Shown: positions 10,263 through 17,237 of the stretch, piece by piece
Position numbering within the stretch: position 1 is the stretch's first letter
Layout of the letters: each line of letters begins with the position of its first letter
Assembly: GCA_038316335.1 (NCBI GenBank)
Contig: JBBQAM010000012.1
Span: 20,015 to 84,014, forward strand
Reading direction: 5' to 3'
Origin: JALHST01 sp038316335
GTDB lineage: Bacteria; Bacteroidota; Bacteroidia; Flavobacteriales; Flavobacteriaceae
DNA length: 64,000 nucleotides
The notes under the pieces: model-generated
Databases searched by the model: none
Told to the model about the DNA's origin: nothing
What the model saw: only the letters and a program-made list of their open reading frames with translations
Position numbers and translations under genes: made by a program

Positions 10263-10296
10263 ATCAGATGCGTTCTCATGTTGAAACAAATCTGAT
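10263..10296 (+). repeat. Inverted repeat in the spacer before small ORF 1
   Basis: Arms ATCAGAT (10263-10269) and ATCTGAT (10290-10296) are perfect complements around a 20-nt loop, ending 6 nt before the ATG of the 47-codon ORF. The second module has a stronger hairpin in the equivalent place. Confidence 0.55.
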
Positions 10297-10302
10297 AATT
10301 GA

Positions 10303-10446
10303 ATGGATAAATTATACACGACCGAGCAAAACGATTGTAAACTCATCAAGACTAAAAAAGAAAAGATTGCGTTCTTGTTGAATTACTCAAAATCACTAAA
10401 GATTACCAAGGCCAAGGGCATGCAATTCGAAAGTAATATGAATTAA
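10303..10446 (+). CDS. 47-aa conserved-looking small protein, copy 1
   Basis: This short ORF (47 residues plus stop) lies 75 nt downstream of the first sigma-factor gene and before its terminator. Its C-terminal half (FLLNYSKSLKITKAKGMQFE) aligns without gaps to the 47-residue ORF after the second sigma factor (FLLDYSKSL, then NFES and a final N). Both copies have exactly the same length and the same position. Retention of length and of the FLL-YSKSL core while the rest diverges argues that it is translated. It has no signal peptide or membrane helix; function unknown. A small partner or regulator of the sigma factor is an inference from context only. Confidence 0.7.
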   Translation: MDKLYTTEQNDCKLIKTKKEKIAFLLNYSKSLKITKAKGMQFESNMN

Positions 10447-10465
10447 ACCCTTTTCAAATGCTTCA

Positions 10466-10508
10466 TAACCCTCACATCCTAAAAGATCGTGGGGGTTATT
10501 CTTTTTTG
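10466..10508 (+). terminator. Intrinsic terminator of sigma module 1
   Basis: An 11-bp stem (ATAACCCTCAC at 10466-10476 with GTGGGGGTTAT, one G-U wobble) is followed by a T-rich tract at 10499-10507. It lies 20 nt past the stop of the 47-codon ORF, so sigma gene and small ORF form one transcription unit. Confidence 0.8.
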
Positions 10509-10852
10509 CACGACTCCTTAAATCTCCCATTTCCAATTTCCTAGGTTACCTTAAATTCAGGCGCCAAGTAGGCGTGCAATGGTATGCTGAAATTTCTTCA
10601 TAAAACTACGTCCAGCGTTCTCGGATTTTACCCTTGAAAATCTTCAGAAAAATAGAAAACTGGGGTTTCACATCAAAAACATGCGCTTTTACAACAATGT
10701 TTTTTTCTAACAACCCCTTTTATCTAGTTTTAGTTCATAATTCAAAATATAACAGTGGTTTTTTATCCACGAAATGTATTAGGATTCAATTAATTAACTA
10801 ACAATGCTTCTTTATAACGAAGCCCCTATTCTAAACCAAAAAAGTTATTTGC
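10509..10852 (+). other. Spacer between the two sigma modules
   Basis: No ORF is supported here. The last 50 bases resemble the leader of the first sigma gene (AACGAAG followed by CCAAAAAAGT before the ATG), so the duplication includes part of the 5' leader. The promoter of copy 2 must lie here but no clean TTTG/TAnnTTTG pair was found. Confidence 0.6.
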
Positions 10853-11434
10853 ATGGAACTACAAATTGAAGATTCAGTACTAGTAAGGGATTATATCAGT
10901 GGTGACGAAAAAGCCTTAGAGGTCCTAATCAACCGACACAACCAGCGTATTTCTAGCTTTATCTATTCTAAGGTTCTGGATAGGGACGTAACAGAAGATA
11001 TTTTTCAAGATACCTTTATAAAGGTTATCAAGACCTTAAAGAAGGGATCATATAGTGAAGAAGGTAAATTTTTACCGTGGGTTATGCGAATTGCCCATAA
11101 TCTAATCATTGACCACTTTAGAAGGAATAAGAGAATGCCCATGTTCGAAGGGAGTGACGATTTCAATATTTTTTCGGTAATCGGGGATGAGAAACCAAAT
11201 GTTGAAAAACAACTTATCAAAGATCAGATCGATTCTGACCTTCGATTTCTGATCGAGGAATTGCCAGATGATCAAAAGGAAGTATTGTTGATGCGTATCT
11301 ATCGGGATATGAGCTTCAAGGAAATTTCCGAAAATACTGGGGTAAGCATCAATACGGCGCTTGGTCGAATGCGATATGCCTTGATCAACCTTCGAAAAAT
11401 TATTGAAAAGCACAATATAGTTCTGAGCATCTAG
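10853..11434 (+). CDS. ECF-type RNA polymerase sigma factor, copy 2
   Basis: This 193-residue paralogue of the 9646-10227 product has the same length and the same two regions: region 2 with SSFIYSKVLDRDVTEDIFQD and WVMRIAHNLIIDHFRR, region 4 with MSFKEISENTGVSINTALGR. Most differences lie in the linker between the two regions and at the termini, so promoter recognition may be similar. A 47-codon ORF follows 73 nt downstream inside a hairpin leader. No anti-sigma gene is adjacent. Tandem duplication of the whole unit is the simplest reading. Confidence 0.92.
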   Translation: MELQIEDSVLVRDYISGDEKALEVLINRHNQRISSFIYSKVLDRDVTEDIFQDTFIKVIKTLKKGSYSEEGKFLPWVMRIAHNLIIDHFRRNKRMPMFEGSDDFNIFSVIGDEKPNVEKQLIKDQIDSDLRFLIEELPDDQKEVLLMRIYRDMSFKEISENTGVSINTALGRMRYALINLRKIIEKHNIVLSI

Positions 11435-11462
11435 AGCTAGAAATTATAAAAAAAACAATATA

Positions 11463-11512
11463 TCCATATTAGTTGCGTTATATTAGCATAACGATACGAT
11501 TACTAATATGGA
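11463..11512 (+). promoter_or_regulatory. Stem-loop enclosing the start codon of small ORF 2
   Basis: Outer arms TCCATATTAGT (11463-11473) and ACTAATATGGA (11502-11512) pair perfectly over 11 bp, and the right arm contains the ATG at 11508-11510. Inside lies a second perfect hairpin, CGTTAT (11476-11481) with ATAACG (11488-11493). In mRNA this would hide the start codon of the 47-codon ORF. Confidence 0.65.
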
Positions 11513-11651
11513 AAAAATTTACTCTGAACATCTGGCAAATCGGCAACTCGCTAAGGCCTGTCCTGAGACTGTTCGATTTTTATTGGATTATTCTAAATCG
11601 CTACATGTAATAGCTTACGAGGATATTAACTTCGAAAGTATATTGAACTGA
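11508..11651 (+). CDS. 47-aa conserved-looking small protein, copy 2
   Basis: This 47-residue ORF follows the second sigma factor by 73 nt and is homologous to the ORF at 10303-10446: starts M-D/E-K-L/I-Y, core FLLDYSKSL, end NFESILN against QFESNMN. No known domain, signal peptide or membrane helix is seen. Its start codon lies in a strong stem-loop (11463-11512), so translation may depend on RNA structure. Function unknown; the link to the sigma factor is positional. Confidence 0.7.
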   Translation: MEKIYSEHLANRQLAKACPETVRFLLDYSKSLHVIAYEDINFESILN

Positions 11652-11652
11652 T

Positions 11653-11682
11653 AAAAGACCCTAGTGATCGCTATGGTCTTTT
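11653..11682. terminator. Bidirectional terminator between sigma module 2 and nth
   Basis: AAAAGACC (11653-11660) pairs with GGTCTTTT (11675-11682). The A-run on one side and T-run on the other allow it to work in both directions. It overlaps the last codons of the convergent nth gene. Confidence 0.65.
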
Positions 11683-12330
11683 ATTCTTATAGTAGGCGTC
11701 CAAAACCGATTGTCTCCCTATGGTCTTGGTAATAATGTCATTATCTAGAGACCAACCCCTTGCCGGTGAATATTCCCGGCCGTACCAAATTATTTGTAAA
11801 TGCAGGTCGTTCCAAAGGTTTTTTGGAAAAAGCCTTTTCGCATCTTTTTCTGTCTGTACAACATTTTTCCCATTACTTAAGCCCCATCTATAGAGCAATC
11901 GATGTATGTGCGTGTCGACTGGGAAAGCAGGAATGCCGAAAGCTTGCGATACCACCACGCTGGCTGTTTTATGCCCTACTGATGGTAATTCTTCCAATAA
12001 ATCGATTTCTTGTGGCACTTTCCCTTGATATTTGTCAATCAATATTTTAGAAAGACCGTGAATGCCTTTTGACTTCATCGGTGAAAGTCCCACCGGTTTA
12101 ATGATTTCGCGAATTTCATCCACTGACATTTTTACCATATCATACGGATTGTCAGCTTTTGAAAACAACAGGGGAGTAATCAGGTTCACCCGCACATCGG
12201 TGCTTTGGGCCGATAGTAAAACAGCGATTAATAAGGTATACGGGTCTTTGTGTTTTAATGGAATAGGAATTACCGGATAAAGTTCCTGTAACTTTTTGAT
12301 CGTAAAATCTATTTTTTCAGCTTTGGTCAT
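11671..12330 (-). CDS. nth: Endonuclease III-like DNA glycosylase without Fe-S cysteines
   Basis: This 219-residue HhH-GPD base-excision repair glycosylase/AP lyase removes oxidised pyrimidines. The helix-hairpin-helix LPSVGHKTASVV carries the catalytic Lys (K121), and FPVDTHIHRLLYR carries the catalytic Asp (D139), both at positions matching E. coli Nth. The C-terminus (IIWYGREYSPARGWSLDNDI) lacks the four cysteines that bind the 4Fe-4S cluster in classical endonuclease III. The gene is divergent from bcp, with only about 50 nt between starts. Function as a glycosylase is likely since both catalytic residues are kept. Confidence 0.9.
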   Translation of the reverse strand: MTKAEKIDFTIKKLQELYPVIPIPLKHKDPYTLLIAVLLSAQSTDVRVNLITPLLFSKADNPYDMVKMSVDEIREIIKPVGLSPMKSKGIHGLSKILIDKYQGKVPQEIDLLEELPSVGHKTASVVVSQAFGIPAFPVDTHIHRLLYRWGLSNGKNVVQTEKDAKRLFPKNLWNDLHLQIIWYGREYSPARGWSLDNDIITKTIGRQSVLDAYYKNKRP

Positions 12331-12383
12331 TTATACTTAGCTTCGCTGTAAGTTTTAAAATACGAATTTAACCAAAAATAAGG

Positions 12384-12836
12384 ATGACACTATTGAAAGT
12401 AGGGGATAAGGTGCCTGAATTTGAATCAAAGGACCAAGATGGGAATAGTATACGTTTATCGGATTATAAGGGAAAAAAACTGATTATTTTTTTCTATCCT
12501 CGAGCTAATACCCCCGGATGTACAAAGGAGGCTTGCAATTTAAGGGACAATTATCAAGAATTGCACGACCGTGGTTTTGAGTTATTAGGCGTAAGCGCCG
12601 ATACATCAAAAAAACAGTACAATTTTAAAAAGAAGTACAAATTTCAGTTTCCGTTATTAGCCGATGTGGAGCATACCGTTATCAATATTTTTGGGGTATG
12701 GGGACCAAAAAAGTTCATGGGCAGAACTTTTGATGGCATTTATAGGAAAACCTTTGTCCTTGATGCAAATCAAACCATTGAAAAAGTTATAGAAAATGTT
12801 GATACGAACGACCATGCCAAGCAATTGTTAGAATAG
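12384..12836 (+). CDS. bcp: Thioredoxin-dependent peroxiredoxin (Bcp/PrxQ)
   Basis: This 150-residue peroxiredoxin of the Bcp/PrxQ type reduces hydrogen peroxide and organic hydroperoxides with thioredoxin as electron donor. The active site reads YPRANTPGCTKEACNLRD, with peroxidatic Cys46 and resolving Cys51 in the CxxxxC spacing typical of the atypical 2-Cys subgroup. It is cytoplasmic with no signal peptide. It is divergent from nth and convergent with the next gene. Confidence 0.95.
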   Translation: MTLLKVGDKVPEFESKDQDGNSIRLSDYKGKKLIIFFYPRANTPGCTKEACNLRDNYQELHDRGFELLGVSADTSKKQYNFKKKYKFQFPLLADVEHTVINIFGVWGPKKFMGRTFDGIYRKTFVLDANQTIEKVIENVDTNDHAKQLLE

Positions 12837-12903
12837 CCCAGTATTCGCGAATTTCACCAGGTTGGGGATAGGTAAACGAGTCTGCATAATAACGAGAAAC
12901 ACC

Positions 12904-14406
12904 TTAGGCCTTAGCCTCGTCCTCATTAACTAATTTTCTGGTGAACAGATGATTTTTCTTGATGATTTCTGCAATTCCCTCAGGTAGCATCTCCTCCCAA
13001 CCTCCCTCGCCATTGGTTATTTTTTTGAGGACATCGCGAGAGAAAATATGCATTATCTCAGGATCGTAATCAATGATATCCATTACTTTTCCATTGTACT
13101 TGAAGAATTTGTACAGTTCCTTCATACGCGGATGTACCTTCACGGTATTGCTGGTCATTATCTGGCCCGTTTCAGTATTCTTCATCGGGTATAAATATAC
13201 CTGAAGATCCTTAAAGAACAGTTTGCCAAATGCCTCCAAAATGCCACCACTTAAGTGCCTATAGTATTTTTCATCGAAAATATCGACCAAATTGTTGACT
13301 CCCATGGTCAGGCCAATTTTAGCCTTGGTGTAGTTATTGAAATATTCGACCAGCTTGTAATATTCCTGAAACTTTGAAATCATTACCATATGCCCTAAGG
13401 AGCAAAGTAATTCAGCCCGATCCATAAAATCTTGTTCATCGATTTCACCTGAGGCCCGGAGATTTGATAAGGTAATTTCAAAAATTACGATGGTATTCTC
13501 TTCATCGACACTTGGATCCCGTATAAATATATCATACGACTTTTCGAACATGTCGGTATTCACTTTCGTGACGGGCCTGAAGCTCCCCCGCATCGCCAGA
13601 ATATTCTTTTTATATAATTCTGCAGCTGGCAAGAGATTATTTCCATCAGGGCCGAACATAACGGCGTCGGTCATGTCATTTTTAATGAGCTGAAGACTCA
13701 TCAATCGATTGTCAACATCCTTGAAATTGGGACCGGAAAAATTGACCATGTCGATTTCTATGGTATCCTTGTCAATATGGTCATACAGGTATTTTAATAA
13801 TTTTCTGGGTTTATGGTACTTATAAAAAGCCCCATAAATGAGATTTACACCAACGGTTCCCAAAGTTTCCTGTTGCAATCGCGCCTCATTCTGTTTAAAT
13901 CGAATATGAAGGATAATCTCGTCGTATTCTTTTTGTGTAGGATCTAGTTGATAGCGAATGCCAAGCCAGCCATGCCCCTTGTAACGCTTTGAAAAATCAA
14001 TGGTGGCTACCGTATTGGCATATGAAAAAAACAACCTATCGGGATGTTGTTTTCTACTAATACGCTCTTCCATTAAATTCATTTCATGCTCGAGCATTTT
14101 CTTCAAACGGGGTTGGGTCACATAGCGACCATCTTCCTCAACACCATAGATTGCGTCGCTAAAGTCTTTGTCGTAAGCGCTCATAGCTTTGGCGATGGTA
14201 CCGGAAGCGCCGCCTGAACGAAAAAAATGTCTTGCGGTTTCTTGCCCGGCACCTATCTCGGAAAAAGTACCATAGATGACGGGGTTCAAGTTTATTCTAA
14301 GTGTCTTGGATTTTATCGAGGGGATGTTTTCGAATGCAGTGTCCCTATCTAGAACTGATGCCATTTTATGGATTTTGCTATTAAAACCACGCTGAAGATA
14401 TAACAA
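12904..14406 (-). CDS. Conserved uncharacterised cytosolic protein (about 485-500 aa)
   Basis: The function of this protein is not recognised. It is soluble, lacks a signal peptide and shows conserved-looking motifs: GTFSEIGAGQETARHFFRSG near residue 48, FSYANTVATIDFSKRYKGHG near 130, MFGPDGNNLLPAAELYKKN near 255 and SGGILEAFGKLFFKDLQVYL near 390. As far as I recall, similar flavobacterial proteins carry conflicting automatic names, including TonB-dependent receptor; a receptor is excluded here because there is no export signal, plug or barrel. The first Met is one option; Met16 (MASVLDRDTAFENIPS) is an equally good start. It is a single gene, divergent from the MBL-fold gene. Confidence 0.75.
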   Translation of the reverse strand: MLYLQRGFNSKIHKMASVLDRDTAFENIPSIKSKTLRINLNPVIYGTFSEIGAGQETARHFFRSGGASGTIAKAMSAYDKDFSDAIYGVEEDGRYVTQPRLKKMLEHEMNLMEERISRKQHPDRLFFSYANTVATIDFSKRYKGHGWLGIRYQLDPTQKEYDEIILHIRFKQNEARLQQETLGTVGVNLIYGAFYKYHKPRKLLKYLYDHIDKDTIEIDMVNFSGPNFKDVDNRLMSLQLIKNDMTDAVMFGPDGNNLLPAAELYKKNILAMRGSFRPVTKVNTDMFEKSYDIFIRDPSVDEENTIVIFEITLSNLRASGEIDEQDFMDRAELLCSLGHMVMISKFQEYYKLVEYFNNYTKAKIGLTMGVNNLVDIFDEKYYRHLSGGILEAFGKLFFKDLQVYLYPMKNTETGQIMTSNTVKVHPRMKELYKFFKYNGKVMDIIDYDPEIMHIFSRDVLKKITNGEGGWEEMLPEGIAEIIKKNHLFTRKLVNEDEAKA

Positions 14407-14613
14407 TACATATACCAGTATTCCTTGTTTATTTAACCCCTAACAGCTGATTTTAAACGTTTATGCGATTGAAATCAATTGCCGTGCCAAAAAAATAGGA
14501 AACCACTAGTTAACGATTTACTATTATGAATTCAAACAGATACGACAAAGTTAAGAAGAATGGGTAATGTATTAAATAAATAAGTTATAATTTTGAAATA
14601 AATAGGTAATCGG

Positions 14614-15378
14614 TTGAAAATTACTTTTTTGGGTACCGGAACATCCCAAGGTATCCCTGTAATCGGGAGTGATCATCCTGTTTGTCATAGTAGCGACCCG
14701 AAGGATAATCGTCTGCGAGTTTCGGTACTTCTTAGCTGGGACGATTATAATTTTGTTATTGATTGTGGTCCTGATTTTCGTCAGCAGATGCTTCGGCATA
14801 AGGTACATAAATTAGATGGAATTCTCTTTACCCATGAGCATTCAGATCATGTAGCAGGCCTTGACGATATTCGCCCTTTTTTCTTCAGACAGGGCGATAT
14901 CCCTATTTATGCACATGAACGGGTCATCAATTCACTTCATGAACGATTTGACTATATATTTGCCAATAAAGACCGATATCCAGGTGCTCCAGCTGTGCAG
15001 ATACATACCATTCTCAATGATTCTCCGTTTAAAATTGGTGGAAAAACGATTATCCCAATAGAGGCCGACCACAATCGGCTACAGGTCTTCGGATATCGTA
15101 TTGATGATTTTACCTATCTGACCGATGTAAAATCTATGAAAGATCACGAGGTCGAAAAGATACGGGGTACTGAGATATTGGTTGTAAACGCATTGAGAAA
15201 GGAAGCCCATCATTCGCATTTTAATTTAGAAGATGCCTTGAGATTTGTAGAAAAAGTTCAACCTAAAATAGCATATTTCACACATATAAGCCATTTAATG
15301 GGCTTTCATGCGGAGGTCGAGAAAAGACTTCCAAAAGGCATACATTTGGCCTATGACAACTTAACGATTACACTATAA
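14614..15378 (+). CDS. MBL-fold metallo-hydrolase (PhnP/RNase Z-like group)
   Basis: This 254-residue metallo-beta-lactamase-fold hydrolase starts with MKITFLGTGTSQGIP, which supports the TTG start codon at 14614. The metal site HxHxDH is present (THEHSDH, residues 73-79), followed by the AGLDDIRPFF segment, a later conserved Asp (TYLTDVKSM) and a C-terminal histidine motif (THISHLMG). This subgroup includes phosphodiesterases acting on cyclic phosphates or nucleic acids; the substrate here is unknown. A TAATTTTG box at 14588-14595 could be its -7 element, but no -33 partner is seen. The 15395 gene follows after 16 nt, probably in the same operon. Confidence 0.88.
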   Translation: MKITFLGTGTSQGIPVIGSDHPVCHSSDPKDNRLRVSVLLSWDDYNFVIDCGPDFRQQMLRHKVHKLDGILFTHEHSDHVAGLDDIRPFFFRQGDIPIYAHERVINSLHERFDYIFANKDRYPGAPAVQIHTILNDSPFKIGGKTIIPIEADHNRLQVFGYRIDDFTYLTDVKSMKDHEVEKIRGTEILVVNALRKEAHHSHFNLEDALRFVEKVQPKIAYFTHISHLMGFHAEVEKRLPKGIHLAYDNLTITL

Positions 15379-15394
15379 TCCGACACATCTAATC

Positions 15395-15889
15395 ATGCAG
15401 AAAAAAATTTTTCTTTACCTATTTATTTTCACGGCCCTGATTTGTCTTTATTTGCTAGTGAGCAATAACAATATGCAAAAAGTAAAAGACGCCCAAATAG
15501 AAAATCTTGGTTCTGAAATAGTTGCTTTGAAAGATTCTGTACAAGGCGTTCAGCTAAAAGTGTTGGACTTGCAGTATTTCTCCTTGGAAAACAACGATGA
15601 TGCCCTGGCGTATTATGATCATCTAAACCTTAAGAATCCCTCTGGATACATTGCCGACAAACTATTGGAGACCAATGAGTCAAAAGGAGATAATCCCTTG
15701 ATTCCTTACCAGGGGATGGAAGGTTCTTTTAAAATAAACAAGATCAAAATCTTAAATCACAAATGGATTCTTACCGATTTTTCGGATGGTAAATTTTGGG
15801 GTGAACTCTTGATCAAATATGAACTAAAGGATGATTTGAGCGTCGATTTCACGTTGATCGATCATTTACTATATACTCGAAGTAATTAA
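15395..15889 (+). CDS. Hypothetical membrane-anchored protein
   Basis: This 164-residue protein has one N-terminal hydrophobic segment (FLYLFIFTALICLYLLVSNN, about residues 5-24). A short coiled-coil-like stretch (about 27-52) and a soluble domain of about 100 residues with GYIADKLLETNE and KINKIKILNHKWILTDFSDG follow. It would sit in the inner membrane with the C-terminus in the periplasm. No known family is recognised. It is closely spaced after the MBL hydrolase and overlaps the convergent esterase end by four bases (15886-15889). Confidence 0.75.
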   Translation: MQKKIFLYLFIFTALICLYLLVSNNNMQKVKDAQIENLGSEIVALKDSVQGVQLKVLDLQYFSLENNDDALAYYDHLNLKNPSGYIADKLLETNESKGDNPLIPYQGMEGSFKINKIKILNHKWILTDFSDGKFWGELLIKYELKDDLSVDFTLIDHLLYTRSN

Positions 15890-16545
15890 ATTTTGTCAGC
15901 CAACCATTTTTTAAAGGCAAAAAAGTTTTGAGGGGAAACTCCATGTCCTACGGGAAATTCTTCATATACATAAGCTATTCCCAATCGCTTAAGGATATTA
16001 GGGGCTCTTTGGGCCCATTCAGGCGGTATCACCTGATCCACCTGACCATGTGAGGCATATATTTTTAGGTTAGTATGATTTTTTTTCTCATAACCCGCTA
16101 TCAAGAGCTCTTCATTGATATATCCACTTAAGGCGATTACGTTCTTTATTTTTTCAGGAAAGGATAGCGCTACTGCATAGCTCAAAATAGTTCCTTGGCT
16201 AAAACCTAACAGACTTACCTGGTCGCTAGCAAGACCATAAGCTTGGCAGGCTTCTTCAATAAAGGCAACAATGCCATTCCTCGAAATGATAGCCTGTTCA
16301 TTATTGCTCCATTTGCCCTGTTGGGCATCAAAATTAATGGCATACCACGCATACCCAAATGGTTGCAGGGCATAGGGACCTCGCACTGAAATGATGCAAA
16401 GCCTTTCTGGCAAGTCTGATGCAAAGGAAAATAGGTCATTCTCATCGCTACCATACCCATGAATCATAAACAACACGGGAATTTTTCCCGACGTACTGCT
16501 TGACGGCCGAATAAGATGTTCGAGGGATAGTGGAGCCGTTGTCAT
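15886..16545 (-). CDS. Carboxylesterase/phospholipase-like alpha/beta hydrolase
   Basis: This serine hydrolase resembles the phospholipase/carboxylesterase (YpfH, DUF1100-adjacent) group. The oxyanion region MIHGYGSDENDLFSFA, nucleophile elbow LLGFSQG, acid residue ASHGQVDQVIP and catalytic His PVGHGVSP are in the expected order. The start was set at the ATG at 16543-16545 (MTTAPLSLEHLI) rather than an upstream in-frame codon. This puts it one base after the stop of the preceding membrane-protein gene, giving a tight operon. Expected to be cytoplasmic, acting on small esters or lysophospholipids; substrate unknown. Confidence 0.85.
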   Translation of the reverse strand: MTTAPLSLEHLIRPSSSTSGKIPVLFMIHGYGSDENDLFSFASDLPERLCIISVRGPYALQPFGYAWYAINFDAQQGKWSNNEQAIISRNGIVAFIEEACQAYGLASDQVSLLGFSQGTILSYAVALSFPEKIKNVIALSGYINEELLIAGYEKKNHTNLKIYASHGQVDQVIPPEWAQRAPNILKRLGIAYVYEEFPVGHGVSPQNFFAFKKWLADKI

Positions 16546-16546
16546 G

Positions 16547-16927
16547 TTATTGAATAAAAGTGAACCATTTTTGAAAATACGTGCCAACCAGCGGAAGTAA
16601 TTTTTTTTTCAAATTTAAAACCCCGGTAAATGCATATATCCATAAAATTATATAGCAAAGATATAAGCCATAGAGTGCATATTGATTATAAGCAACACTC
16701 GACAATAAGCCAAAAGCATGAAACGTAAGATTTAGACCAAAAGCTTGGCGAATATGAAAGCGCGCAAAGGCATTTTTGGGTTCCATGTTCATTGTAATCG
16801 CTATAATGGATCCAATTATTGTTAAATAAGCGATTTTTGCGGTTGTTTTGCCAGCTTCGTCCATAATCATAAATTTTGATTCCCAAGGCAATCCTTTCAT
16901 TTGCATTCTCTGTGCATTATTCCCCAA
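16547..16927 (-). CDS. DUF4870-like small membrane protein, copy 2
   Basis: This protein of up to 126 residues has about three membrane helices and the motif KNAFARFHIRQAFGLNLTFH, the same pattern as the upstream 105-residue gene (KKNAFAQFHIGQSVRLAI). The first 20-25 residues overlap the upstream gene by 11 bases; an internal start such as Met11 or Met22 is possible and would remove the overlap. Tandem paralogues in one operon with a DHOase-like protein and an esterase. Function unknown; DUF4870 proteins are small integral membrane proteins. Confidence 0.75.
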   Translation of the reverse strand: MGNNAQRMQMKGLPWESKFMIMDEAGKTTAKIAYLTIIGSIIAITMNMEPKNAFARFHIRQAFGLNLTFHAFGLLSSVAYNQYALYGLYLCYIILWIYAFTGVLNLKKKLLPLVGTYFQKWFTFIQ

Positions 16928-17234
16928 TGGATCCTATAATCGGCAACTTTTGAAGTTTCCCGTTTGCCGCATTGATGATTCCTAATATCATGAATACAAA
17001 AATACCCAAACCTATGATGGTCGAAAGATAATCCATTGAATGTGGTAATATTCTATCCAAGGCATAATTGGCCGCACCTAAAATGGCCAAGCGAACCGAT
17101 TGTCCTATATGAAATTGGGCGAAGGCATTTTTTTTATCATTGTTGATGATGTAGGCGACCAATAAACCAATAGGAGTAAAGATATAACTAATGATGGCTG
17201 CGGTTTTCCCTTCATTGATAGTGTTCTGATCCAT
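16917..17234 (-). CDS. DUF4870-like small membrane protein, copy 1
   Basis: This 105-residue protein has three predicted membrane helices (about residues 12-30, 45-62 and 70-88) and the NDKKNAFAQFHIGQS motif shared with its downstream neighbour. The start lies 3 bases after the stop of the DHOase-like gene, so the two are cotranscribed. Function unknown. Confidence 0.8.
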   Translation of the reverse strand: MDQNTINEGKTAAIISYIFTPIGLLVAYIINNDKKNAFAQFHIGQSVRLAILGAANYALDRILPHSMDYLSTIIGLGIFVFMILGIINAANGKLQKLPIIGSIGE

Positions 17235-17237
17235 AAC

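Noticed and set aside
12904..14406. TonB-dependent receptor
   Set aside because: Name sometimes attached to similar proteins; no signal peptide, plug or beta-barrel is present, so it is listed as an uncharacterised cytosolic protein.
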